From positions 1,962,501 through 2,026,500 of the forward strand of contig NC_092323.1 in NCBI RefSeq assembly GCF_036785885.1: 64,000 nt of DNA. Direction: 5' to 3'. The position numbers were made by a program, and so were the translations under genes. This document shows, in pieces, positions 53,628 to 64,000 of this stretch. Position 1 is the first letter of the stretch. Every line of letters begins with the position of its first letter. This stretch comes from Coffea arabica (lineage: Eukaryota > Streptophyta > Magnoliopsida > Gentianales > Rubiaceae). The notes beneath the pieces are model-generated. The model did no database searches. It saw nothing but the letters and a program-made list of their open reading frames with translations, and was not told the origin of the DNA.

Positions 53628-55136
53628 TTAATGTACCATAAGATAGAGCCAAACGTGGATTAGAAATACAAATACTACCGTGCGAGCAATTTTTAATAAG
53701 AGATGCATTTGCACAGAGCCCTAAAGTTGTTCAACTTAACAACCAATATATTATTGTTCTTGATTATCTGGAAATTTCTTTTATTTAACCGGACACTGAA
53801 CTTGGAATTGGTCCCGGAATCCCAAATCTTTCTGGAACCGGGAAAGGTGACTTTGAAGTCAAAATTCCAACTTCTGGTCAGACAGACAACAAATGTAATG
53901 TTTCCTTAAAAGCGTTTGAAGCCCAAAGTGTGAACTAACCTAGTTTTGGTCTGTCCTTTGGAAAAACCATGCATGCAACTGTGTGTCGGCTAAGAACGGA
54001 AGGGGCGGTAGAAATTTCACCACTCCTTCCTGGAAGCATCGCAGCAAGATGCAAGGTATCATCTTTAATTAATAGACGGTGGTATTTATGTTGGCGTAGA
54101 GAGTGAATCCTTTTGCACAAGATAAAAAGATGGGTCCAGTTTGCAGTTGTAAAGTAAAGGTCGTATGCTCCAATAAGAAGAAGTTGTTGACTACCCTCTT
54201 CCTATCCAAATAACAACGGGGTTCACCACAGGGGGACACGTGACATTCCAGTCGAAACCTGACAAACCACCACCCCGGTGGCCATAATCGAATAATTATG
54301 GTGGTGGTGGTTCAATTCAGAATACGCACTTGGAAAAAGAACCAACTTGAATTCAGAGCACATTTGTAGTCAGATCAAAGTGCAAAGAAGCCGAAACCAC
54401 ATCACATCACATGCTAGTCGTAAATTTTTGGTCTACTGCAACAACCGTCTTACAAAGCCTAGGAATTGTTCCTTGATCCTTAAAGTTTTGTCAAACTTGC
54501 TCTAGATTCAGTCACCAGCAATACTGAAAATTTCACTCAAGTCTCAACAGTTCACAAAATTCAAAATAAGTGGTCTCTGCAAGAAAATTACGAGGGTAAA
54601 CCGAAGAAAGGTAAGCAGAATCCAAGATGGAAAGGAACGTACACGAACAATGCATAAATGCCTCGGGTGGAATAAAGTCAGCTCTACAGCTAATGGAATC
54701 TTTGCTCAGTCAGATGATTGTGTAAATTAGTGTCAAAAAAAAAAAAAGAAGAACAAAAGGCAAAACAAAGTTCCTACACAAAGAAAATCCTGAGAAATGC
54801 CATGTAACTCTACAGCATCTTCAGGGTTATGCAGCAACAGTGAAGCAGAGTTTGTCCACAACTCTCACGTCATTACGCCCTAATCATTCTCCCAACTTGG
54901 TAAACAATGCAGCAATACAGACAAAGTTTACCCAGTAAACCAGCAAGCCATCCATTCTTCCCTGCTTTACTCAGACATAATGACCTAAATCTTGTTGAAA
55001 CCATCAAGGCATGTGGCCATATCCGAAAACTGTATATGTCATCACCATCAGTTACACTGCATACCTATCATGGTGCAGGACATGTTCTGCCTCTCTGTTG
55101 ATAACCTAAGCACCTCACTCTCTTACTCCAGCCATG
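53628..55136. other. Intergenic / 3' region before the glycosyltransferase gene
   Basis: No gene seen on either strand. The right part (about 54750-55136) is probably the 3' untranslated region of the minus-strand glycosyltransferase gene. Confidence 0.35.
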
Positions 55137-56871
55137 TCAGCCTTCTCTTCTACAGTTCCCAGGTAAAAGGTATTTGTACTTGTCAGCATTGTCCAATAAA
55201 TGAGCAGGAAGATGAACTCCTGAATAAGAATGAGGAATCGGTCCCAACCTCCTAATGATATCCTTGAATGTGTACTCCTCTGGAAGCATGTCATATAAAT
55301 CAGCTCCTCGGCAGATAATATCTTGAATCCTCTTGGGGTCCAAATAATGAGAGAACCTCACTCGATCATTATGGCTGTAGGCTTTCATCTTGAATATAAA
55401 ATCACTGATATGGCGGAAACAAAAGCTACAATGCCACCCTGCATCCGATAAGAGATAGTCAGTCTGACGATAGTGTGCATACCTAGTTTTCCCCCTCCGG
55501 TACCTATGTACTGAAGCTCTCCAGCTTTTGGAGTCGAAGTAGAACTCAAACGAGTACAAGTAGTTCCTCAGCTGAAGGTGAAGAATCTGAGGGATGTCAT
55601 CACACCATCTTAAGAGATTAATCGTGTGCCTGCTCGGAATTTCATCAACGTCAGACATTATCAGCAAATCATCATCCTCAATTCCAGCTATTTGGAGAAG
55701 CTGGTCAAGTGCCACCCTCTGATATGCCTCTTCAATAAATGGGTTTTCGCCTCTTCGAAATCTTCCCCCAATTGTTCCATATGTCAACCTCTGCTCAACG
55801 AATTTAAACTTGTCCCGACTCAGCGCAAAAAAGTAGGGCTTCGGTAAAGCAGTAAACGTCGAATTTGATTCAAGAAGAACATACTGTGTCACATAAGGAT
55901 ACAACTCTTTCCAGCGGATTGTAAGCATGTCTACTTCATTATTAAACAATACAGCATCATAGACACGTCTGGGAAATTCACGTACTCCCCAACCGTGAAG
56001 CTTGCAAAGATTCTCCATCGTGATGTTCTCATGGTAATAGTGAGTCATCTCAATAAATGGCTTAGGAGGAGATTGCCATAATGGCCGCAGAAAGTAGGTC
56101 ACCTTCTGCCCATGAAAGTAAGCACCAACTATGCATGTTGGCACAAACAAAAACAAAACGATCAGCGTCTTGACATCTAGCCCTTGACAGAAACAGCGCA
56201 GTCTTGACATGCTCAACGGTGAGTTTGAGGTCTGCAGCAAATTCAAAATAACAACTTTCTAAGATGCTCAGTTATTGAAGAATCAAGCCAAAGAAGCAGC
56301 ACTGGTCATTGATGCCATACGGTACACCAATATGTGTATTGTGAAATTCCTAAAAGCTACACATAACTGTAACATACAAAACATCCAGAACCAATAATAT
56401 CCTCCTCCAATGTTCAATTGACTAGTTGCTACTTCACTAAGTAAGCGATACAAATGGGCAAACAAAATAAATAAACACAACACGTTCACCACTCGAGCAT
56501 ATGATCAAGGAAAATGGAAGTGAAGCAGGGGAAAAGAGAGGACGTGTGCAAGAAGAATAACAGATATTGCTGGTTTTACCAAATTCAAAAAAAAAAAAAA
56601 AACAGTAATAACGAGAATTTATCCTGTTATATGCATGGATATATGTTGAAGAACATCCCAAATAATCCCACAAAATGGAAAAAAAAAATCCAAGAAAAAT
56701 CATTTGCATACCCACAGAAACAAACACGAAGTCTTCAACTTCTTTTTAACGGTGATTAGTGAAGAAACATATAACTAGACAGAAAATTAGTTAACGAAGA
56801 AAACAACAAACCTGGCTACCGCAAACGTCTTCACAAATATCGTCACTTTTCTTATACCCATCAGACATCAT
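55137..56871 (-). CDS. Glycosyltransferase family 17 protein (N-acetylglucosaminyltransferase III-like)
   Basis: Type II Golgi membrane protein of family GT17, related to animal beta-1,4-mannosyl-glycoprotein N-acetylglucosaminyltransferase. Two coding exons, 56871-56812 and 56231-55137; 384 residues. The short first exon (MMSDGYKKSDDICEDVCGSQ) is a conserved cytosolic tail in plant members. The membrane anchor lies at about 41-59 (KTLIVLFLFVPTCIVGAYF). The catalytic domain holds RRVYDAVLFNNEVDML, YVLLESNSTF, LLIMSDVDEIPS (the DxD-like metal site) and DAGWHCSFCFRHISDF, and ends LLPGNC. Either of two adjacent ATGs could start it. Plants are not known to make bisected N-glycans, so the acceptor is unknown. 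Confidence 0.93.
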
Positions 56872-59330
56872 AGGCTCCTTAATTTAAGGGAATATCAGTA
56901 CACCACTCCAAAAAAAAAAAAAGAAAGAAAAGGCCGGGTCCAGGATCAGCCTTTCCCCTCTTTGTCCGCTTTTCTCTCCGTGGGAGGAAATCCACTGATA
57001 TACAGAGAAAACCCCTGATCAAATCTAGGCTTCAATTACAAAACACGGATGGAAATTGCAATTGCCCATAACGGGACGGTCTGAAATTTGGACGGTGGGT
57101 GGGGGTGGGGGAAGGGAAGTGCATGTACGCGCTTTCTGAAATTTGCAATGATAACTTGGAGACGCCAATTAATTACAGGCCTTGAATGGATGGATATTGG
57201 GTCTGCGTCTGGGTTTGGGTCTGTCAAGAAAGCTACATATATAACAACATGTTCTGGGAATATATGCGTTGAGGTTGACGTTATTGCCTTTGTTTGTTTC
57301 CTTCCTTCTTTCTCTCTTTCCTGTGTATGAGGGATGTCTCTCTCTTTCCTCTGTCTCTAATGGTGTTTTAAAGATGGGGAGGAAAGAGAGAAGAAAACAT
57401 TCATTCTCCTTACAAGAGAGACGGAGAAGAGAAAGAGGAGAGTGGAGGGTAAAAGTGTTGATCGAGGAGATCTTTTGAATTCCTAAATTTAAAAGAAAAA
57501 GGGAAATAAAGGAGTAGAAATTGCGGGGCAGTTCCGTTCCGGAGATGAGAAGGAGAATTAATTAAATTCATATCCACATAGAAATAGTAAAAAAGTAAAT
57601 CCTATCAGTATCAGACTGTCAGGTAAAAGAAAGAGAATATGGAAAAAGAGATTCAGATAGGATTGGTTTGAATTGAGGGACAGGTGGCAGCACCAGTCGA
57701 TAACAATTAGCGTTGCAGCTTAAATTTGATTTTCCAAAAATTAATCTTTTACCATAATGGGATATTTGTGTCTCTGCATTTATATACTTAATCCTCTCAA
57801 CTTGTTGCTACATTTCACTCCGAACTAATTTAAATCCTGTAACAATTATGAACCTAAAGTTGTCACCGAATAACTATATTTTTTATTATCCTAAAACAAG
57901 ATAGATGACAAATTAAAGCCCAAAGGTGACCAATTTGGGTATTTTAATTTGATCATTCCTTTAGGAAAAATAATTATCCGACACAGATAGAATAAATAAA
58001 TATCAGCATCCAAAGCTAATAGCCACAGAAGACACAAGGCCCCGATCCCATGATATTATATACTACCGTTATCCCATTAAAAGTGTCATATTTTTCATTT
58101 TAAAATATTTCAAAACATTTGTCACGTTAAAAAAGTCAAATTGCCTTTTCGTCTCTCTTTCTAATATAGTCACTCTTTTGCAATCATATACATGTTATCA
58201 TTCACTTTTAAATTTTGAATTTGTGGGAGTAAAATTAGAAAGAGAAACACAAACATCACAGTCAAACCACTATTTTAAAAAAGTTTTAGATTCCCGAAAC
58301 ATGACTAAATAATTGAAACGGAGGGAGTACTATTTTTCTAACTTGTTGCTCAATAATCATTCATTAACACATTTAAATTACGCCCAAGTGAATAAACACA
58401 ATCATAATATTTGTACAACTCTATTTAGATTTTTTTTTTTTTTGGATTCAAATTGACCATAATTTGTTAAAGAAACTAACACCTGAGATCTCTATTAAGA
58501 CGAATATCCATTAAATACCGATCACCCCAAAGCGTATTGGACAATCATGATATTCAAATACTATTGCCTTCTTGAGCTCTTGCACCCTCCCAAATTTAGT
58601 TGTGCCTACCATATATGTTTTGCCATTTGGCTTGAAATACATGGAGATGATGTGCAAGAAACTAAAAATAGTCGGTCATTATCATTGCGCTTTTGGTGCA
58701 TTTGGCTGAATCGGATAAAACGAGCAGCTCTTAATTAAAGAGAATTAATTGGGGTTCAAGAATAAAATATTTAATTCACGTTAATTGTTTGGAACAACTT
58801 ATGGACAAATTACACGGTTTTGAACGTATGCTCCTTTATTGTGTTAATTACTATGGAGTATGTATGTGATCTCCTTAATGATCCAAAAAGGATTAATTAA
58901 CACCAATCTGTACTAATGATGGACCACCTACCTAAAAGAAATAGAAGGATTAATTGGGAGCGTACGAGGTGCCGCTGCAATTTTGGTCTCGGGTTCCTTG
59001 TCATTAGCGATGGCTGTTTCAACTTTCATGGTCGCATGTCACAAGTCAGAACGGCAATAACAATTACTACTGCTGACAACAACAACGGTTCTACTTCAGA
59101 TTTTCCAACTTCCAAAGCACTAGATTACCTCCCATTTGACTATTGACGAGGTCCGTCAAGACGCGCAATTAATTTCCCCCCTTGGAAGTCCAAAGAACAT
59201 ACACAATCAACTACTAGAATAAATCTCCACTCCTTTTTATATCTATAGCAAGTAACAAAAACAACGTACCGTAATTGAGAAATAAGAGGTTGGTTTGAGT
59301 GGTATGATTTTTTTTTATGTATGTCTAATA
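56872..59330. other. Upstream of the glycosyltransferase gene and gene-poor flank
   Basis: Close to 56872 lies the presumed minus-strand promoter. 57290-57470 is a strand-asymmetric TTCTTTC / GAGAGA-rich block. 57700-58900 is AT-rich without recognisable genes. Small frames at 58547-58738 and 58916-59146 have no family resemblance. Confidence 0.35.
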
Positions 59331-59840
59331 GTGTGTTTGATAAAAATGAAATATGAAATCTAAATTTATTAAATTGTTAAATATTAAAATTGATATGTTT
59401 GAGCATGGACAAGGGATCGGTACAGTTTGTCAGAAAATCGTTCGAACCGATTTTGTACAAAATGTATAAGATGTAATTTTGTATGTATATGGTGTAACTC
59501 ATTTTCAACAATGTGTAATTATAGAACAAAATTTTATGAGTTCCATACATGGTGTGAAAAACTAAAATATAAGATGCAATTTAGACCTTTTTTTTTTTTG
59601 GCTAAATCTTGGCCATGAACCTTTAGGAACCATTCATGCCCCTCCTCCATTTGAGCGTATATCATATTAAATGATAAGTGAATAATTTATCACTTATTTT
59701 TTAGAGCTAGTTTTGCCTAAGAAAGTTAGCGTCACTTAATTAATTCAATTGTTCAATTTCTAATTATCAAATAAGTTTGCATATGTTAATATCTGAGTTT
59801 ATTAAATTTAACATCCGAATTGGATTATCAAACGGGTCCT
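59331..59840. mobile_element. MITE with TTTGATAA ends
   Basis: The left end GTGTGTTTGATAAAAATG and the reverse complement of the right end, AGGACCCGTTTGATAATCC, belong to the same end type as the element at 21931. The interior is AT-rich and non-coding. Borders are approximate. Confidence 0.5.
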
Positions 59841-60023
59841 AAAATTTTTATTGCAACTGTAGCTTAATGTAAAATGTTTATTAAAAAAAAACCTTTAGTG
59901 TATTTAAAACTATCTTGAGGATAATTATAAAATCTGTCATCTCTATGTGCCACGTATCGCACCACCTATCCCTACACCACTATTATTGTCGTCCCTACCA
60001 CTATCGCTTGCCACCATTCTCTC

Positions 60024-60426
60024 TAAGGGTACAAATGAGTCGAGTTTTGCTCAAATCAAGTCGAATTTCTAATTAATTTTAAGAAACTCTAACTCAAGCA
60101 CGAGCTTGACGAGCTCAAAATGTCAAACTTCGAGTTTGAGCTTAAAAAATTAAAAAATAATTATTATTTTATTTTTAAAAATAAAAAAATTATTATTTTA
60201 TTTTTTAAAATGAATAAAATAATAATTTTTCTTAACAAATAATAAAATATTAGGAATATATATGTAATTTTACTATTAAAATTATATATATAATCGAGCT
60301 CGCAAGCCACTCGCGAATCAACGAGCTTAATGTTTTTTAGTTCAAGCTCGAATCGAGATCGATATTGACCGAGCTCGAGTCAAGCTCGTATTCAATTGCG
60401 AGTGGCTCGATTCGTGTACAGTTCTA
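60024..60426. mobile_element. Non-autonomous hAT-like element (copy 2)
   Basis: 403 bp. The left end TAAGGGTACAAATGAGTCGAG matches the reverse complement of the right end, TAGAACTGTACACGAATCGAG. The flanks ATTCTCTC (60016-60023) and ATTCTCCC (60427-60434) are an 8-bp duplication with one mismatch. The interior is rich in GAGCTCGA words and shares TATATATAATCGA with the element at 341-679. Confidence 0.75.
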
Positions 60427-61165
60427 ATTCTCCCATTTACTCTCATCACCTTCCCCTTGTCTTGATCCTCCTCTTTTCTTACCACTTCCTTCCCCATTCC
60501 CTGCCACGCCTCTCTCTCTTGCTTCTCCATTTCCTTCACCTTCTTCCTTCCTCTCTTTCCTCATCACCGCCTTTCTCATATCTTTTCCCATCCCTTACCC
60601 ACCCCTCCTTGAATTTAGGTGAGACCAAAAAATGGTGAAAGGAAAGAATGAGAGGTAGTGATGGCGAAAGTGGGGAAGAAATGGTGGTGCAAGAGATAGG
60701 GCGATGATGGTAGGAATAAGTGATATGGTAAGGGAGGGTGGTGATGAAAGAGGAAAATAAGTGTGTATTTTTTATATTTCGGGGTTATGTTTTTATAAAA
60801 CAATTATGGCAATATATTGTGAGTTTTGTGAAGAAAGTGGGTAAAGCGAATCAAGTTATATGACCGTAATCTTATAGGGTCAATGATGATGCGCAGTGTG
60901 TAATTTAGAAATGGGAAAATGAACCATCTTGAAAGTTTTATGTCCTGTTTAGATTGTTATTTTTGGATATTTTTATAAAAAAAAATATACTATAATAATT
61001 TATTATATGTAAGGTAGAAATATGATTGAAAACTGTGCTCATAAACAATGTAACAATTTTTTGGTGAAGAACTCCAACCCAAACACTATGAGCATATGAG
61101 AAAAATATGCATGGCCTTTATGTGCTAGATGATGCACTATTATTAATTACTAGTATTCAAGACAC

Positions 61166-61169
<4 letters not shown>
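60427..61169. other. Low-complexity pyrimidine- then purine-rich stretch
   Basis: 60440-60610 is almost pure C/T with TCC/TTC words on the plus strand, followed by a GA-rich stretch to about 60760. Such tracts may form triplex-prone DNA. Frames through it are artefacts of composition. No gene. Confidence 0.35.

Positions 61170-61223
<54 letters not shown>
61170..61223. repeat. (TA)n microsatellite
   Basis: 27 uninterrupted TA units. Long enough to be polymorphic between individuals. Confidence 0.97.
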
Positions 61224-61226
<3 letters not shown>

Positions 61227-63709
61227 ATTAATAGAAAATATATTTATAAAATAATTTTACTATATTTGTTGAAATTATTTGGGATAATTGGTTTTATATT
61301 TGATAATAGATATATAAAAAATTCATCAAAATAAAAAATATATATATAAATAAATTTTAGTGGTAAATCATAACCACAGCTGATAGTTACTAATAAAAAT
61401 TATGATTTATTAAATAGGTTGAGAAATAGAATAATAAGAAATATGTGTTAGAATTTGGTAGTGGATAGTTATCAGGAATAATTTGGAAAGAGCATAAAAC
61501 ACGGAATTTATCTACACCAAAAGCCTCTCTCCCTCGTTATAGTACGGATATTAGATTTTTGTGTTTTTTGACAAACACTCCAAGGATATTGGTTAGCACG
61601 TTTGAATTATGTATAGTTTATTATGTGAATACACATATTTATTGCTTTATTGGACCCCTGCATTTGAACACTTTTTAAAATTATTGTTAAAAAATCAACA
61701 CTTGAGACCTCTCACGAGTGCGTGTAATCACTCTTGTAATTTTATCTGTTGGGTTCTCGAGATTCTTTCGATTGTCTGGTGGGATAACATGGTAGTACCA
61801 AGGATATTAAAAATGGAAAGACGAGCCATTCTTGTCTACTTGGTGCTAAAAGATAAACTCTAGATTGGTACGTGTGAATCACATATCAATGCTACTATAG
61901 TGTTCAAAGGGTTTATTCCATTAAGTCTCCTCGAAAAATACTCTCTATTTTTCTCATCTCGCACCTCTAAAGTTAAATTGCATCAATTTATCTCCCTATA
62001 ATATTACAATATTTATAAGGTTAATATTATTTGCTCTCCCACTATTTCATTTTTATTTTGATTACACCATATTACCCCCTCTCTAATTTCATCTCCTTGC
62101 TTGTGAATTAACTTTACTAGATTTTCTCTTATATTCTAAAACCAATTAATCATTCTATTACACATTAAAATGACTAATTTAAATTTATCACTATATGTAT
62201 TATGTATTTTTTTTTTTTTTTTACAAAACTTCACAATCAATCTAACAATATAATATGAGCAGATTCCAAACTTCAAGCCCAAAAAAAAAAAAAAAAAAAA
62301 ATTCCAAGCGTCAAAGATGATCAAAATTGAATATAACTACAATATCTCATATATAGGACACTGATACTTCGAAAAGTCTACTAAAAATAGCTCATATAGC
62401 CATCATAAAGGGAATGAAGATTTTATTATATTTGAACAAAAGCATAACAGCATCTAGTATCTAGATGATGCAATGGAACCTCAATTGTACTCACCAAAAA
62501 TTTGCAAAATTGAAATTGAAATAATAATATGAAAAATAAATAAAAAAACAGATTTGTAGATTTAGAAAAAGAGAAGCAAAAGTTAATTTTAATTTTTTTT
62601 TTTTAGCTTTGGGACATGTACGACAATTGTTCTCAACTTTCTTGCATGTGAACACAAAATAGGATAAAAAAAGAAATTAGGGTAAGGGTAATATGGTTTC
62701 ATCAAAATGAAAATGGGGTAATGAGAATACAAATAACATCACCCTATTTATAATTAGGTCTTTGATTGAGTTAGACGGTCCAATTTGTTGTTGAATCGGT
62801 CATGTTCATCTCCTGTGATTATGTGATGTGACCAAACTAACTCCACAAGAATCAACAATTGACGTAACCAAAATAAATAAATAAATCAATGGAGTGATCA
62901 ATTTACCCCTTTTTTTCTAGCTAGAATAACCCGCCAATAAATGGGATAGTGAATTATTTGCGCCAATTTATTTATTTGCATTATATACAAAATTTTCAAT
63001 AACATATTAATATAACATACACCATAATAAAAAAGTGTTATAACATTTTTTTTCAAAAAATTATTTCAAATAATCCACTGTCTAAACATACAAAATGACA
63101 TGAAGTACACACAATCAAATACGCCGCAGATTGGGCTGTCCAACGTGATTGCACTTAAATGGGAATATTATTGTACTAATGTTCTAGTGGTGGGTGTAAC
63201 TCTTTCAACTTTCAGGAGGACTTGGTGTAATTTTTTTGAGGTGGCTCATTAGAAACGTTGACTGTTGTGCGAATTGTTATCGTCCCTCTTTTCTTTTTTC
63301 TCTTTTTTTGGGTGGTTCTCTTTATGGGGTTTGTTGGGACGAGTTTGATTCGTGATTCCGTGAGCATAAATGGAATGGAACTGTGAGTATTCTCCAATTT
63401 ATCCGGCACCTCACCTGGGGAGCCATTTTCCTCATCACCGTGCTATGGATATCGAGCACAATGGTAGCCATGTCCCCACCACATTTGATTTGGTCTCATC
63501 GCTGACGTTGACCCCGTCAAACATCTGTGGAACGCACTCTTGTTACTTTCAAACGTCCACGCGATGCGCCTATTTCATCCCATGCGCCATTACTCATGGT
63601 GAGTGGAATTGCTCCTATCCAAATGTGTCTTCAGAACATGAAGCCCAAAGATTCGATTTTAACAATCATTAAACTTTTGGAATCATCCATACGGTAACAA
63701 ATAGATTAA
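61224..63709. other. AT-rich gene-free region
   Basis: No coding gene recognised. It contains A/T homopolymers (62209-62221, 62281-62300). 63370-63672 is an open frame of 100 codons with 10 Cys but without a recognised domain or signal peptide; I do not call it a gene. Confidence 0.35.
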
Positions 63710-63907
63710 GGGCCCCGTTACTGATGGTTTCGGTGCTGTTTCTCTGATAAAAAAAAGTACTAATTTAGATGCTAAAATATTTTAAAGTCATTTGATAAAC
63801 AACATTTCATAAAATTAAGAGGAGGGTTTTCTGTGTTAAAAGTATTTTTAATAAAGGTATATATATATATATATTTTTTTAATAAACTACCGCAGCTCTA
63901 AATGGCC
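63710..63907. mobile_element. MITE with GGCTCTGTTTGG-type ends, copy 2 (shorter)
   Basis: The left end GGGCCCCGTTACTGATGG and the reverse complement of the right end, GGCCATTTAGAGCTGCGGTA, are diverged versions of the 53232 element ends. The interior shares CATTTCATAAAATTAAGAG and GTTAAAAGTATTTTTA. It lacks about half of the longer copy, including the middle AT-rich part. Confidence 0.6.
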
Positions 63908-64000
63908 TTCAATTATGTCTGTATAGTCATTGTAGTTATTTGACTTGGCCTACTCGCACGTCTCACTTCGCCCTTGCATGCATGTTAGGGAATTCTTCTC

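Noticed and set aside
60396-60803. Leu/Ser/Pro-rich frames on both strands
   Set aside because: Produced by C/T-rich and G/A-rich low-complexity tracts, not by coding selection.
61107-61334. Frame with a long Ile-Tyr alternation
   Set aside because: It is the translation of the TA microsatellite.
63370-63672. 100-codon frame with 10 cysteines, resembling a small secreted Cys-rich protein or receptor-kinase ectodomain
   Set aside because: There is no signal peptide, no recognised Cys spacing, no splice partners and no supporting context; frames of this length occur by chance.

Overview
The window is nuclear DNA of a flowering plant, most likely a eudicot. It is AT-rich, its genes have many GT-AG introns with short exons, and it carries plant-specific families (CLC-a/b type anion exchanger, phytocyanin, NAC factor, CRM-domain protein) among many small DNA transposon relics. 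No species marker is visible. Exon boundaries were read by eye from splice signals, reading phase and remembered family sequence; no alignment was run.

Layout. 0.3-2.3 kb: a small hAT-like relic, then upstream sequence. 2.3-5.9 kb (+): a CLC nitrate/chloride exchanger with 6 coding exons. 6.3-11.8 kb (-): a plastid-type RlmD/RumA-like RNA (uracil-5)-methyltransferase with an iron-sulfur motif, 15 coding exons and one apparent 1-base frameshift. 12.0-13.5 kb: a nested pair of inverted-repeat elements. 14.1-20.3 kb (-): a complete 14-exon uridine kinase / uracil phosphoribosyltransferase gene with two GC-AG introns. 20.9-22.6 kb: a non-autonomous hAT element with a perfect 8-bp target duplication, and a MITE. 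23.7-24.3 kb (-): a GPI-anchored phytocyanin. 25.3-27.3 kb (-): an acid-lipase-family gene lacking its 5' exons. 28.7 kb (+): an unrecognised Gln/Met/Pro-rich reading frame. 29.9-30.9 kb (-): a UGT87-like glycosyltransferase pseudogene. 32.1-34.7 kb: a truncated Mutator-like element with a GRF zinc-finger gene, ending beside an intact tRNA-Asp(GTC) gene (34.70-34.77 kb, -). 36.8-40.6 kb (+): a NAC factor of the NAC8/SOG1 clade. 41.6-44.5 kb: a direct-repeat pair and the C-terminal part of a FAR1/MULE-related gene. 45.3-48.2 kb: a large, very AT-rich foldback repeat. 48.6-51.8 kb (+): a CRM-domain RNA-binding protein (CFM9-like). 55.1-56.9 kb (-): a family 17 glycosyltransferase. 57-64 kb: gene-poor, with MITEs, a second copy of the hAT-like family from the left edge, and a long TA microsatellite.

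The genes are unrelated housekeeping and regulatory genes in ordinary plant gene order, and there is no operon or cluster. The least explained parts are the 41.6-48.2 kb repeat complex, the convergent GRF / transposase element, and the orphan frame at 28.7 kb. No retrovirus-like or other virus-derived element was recognised.
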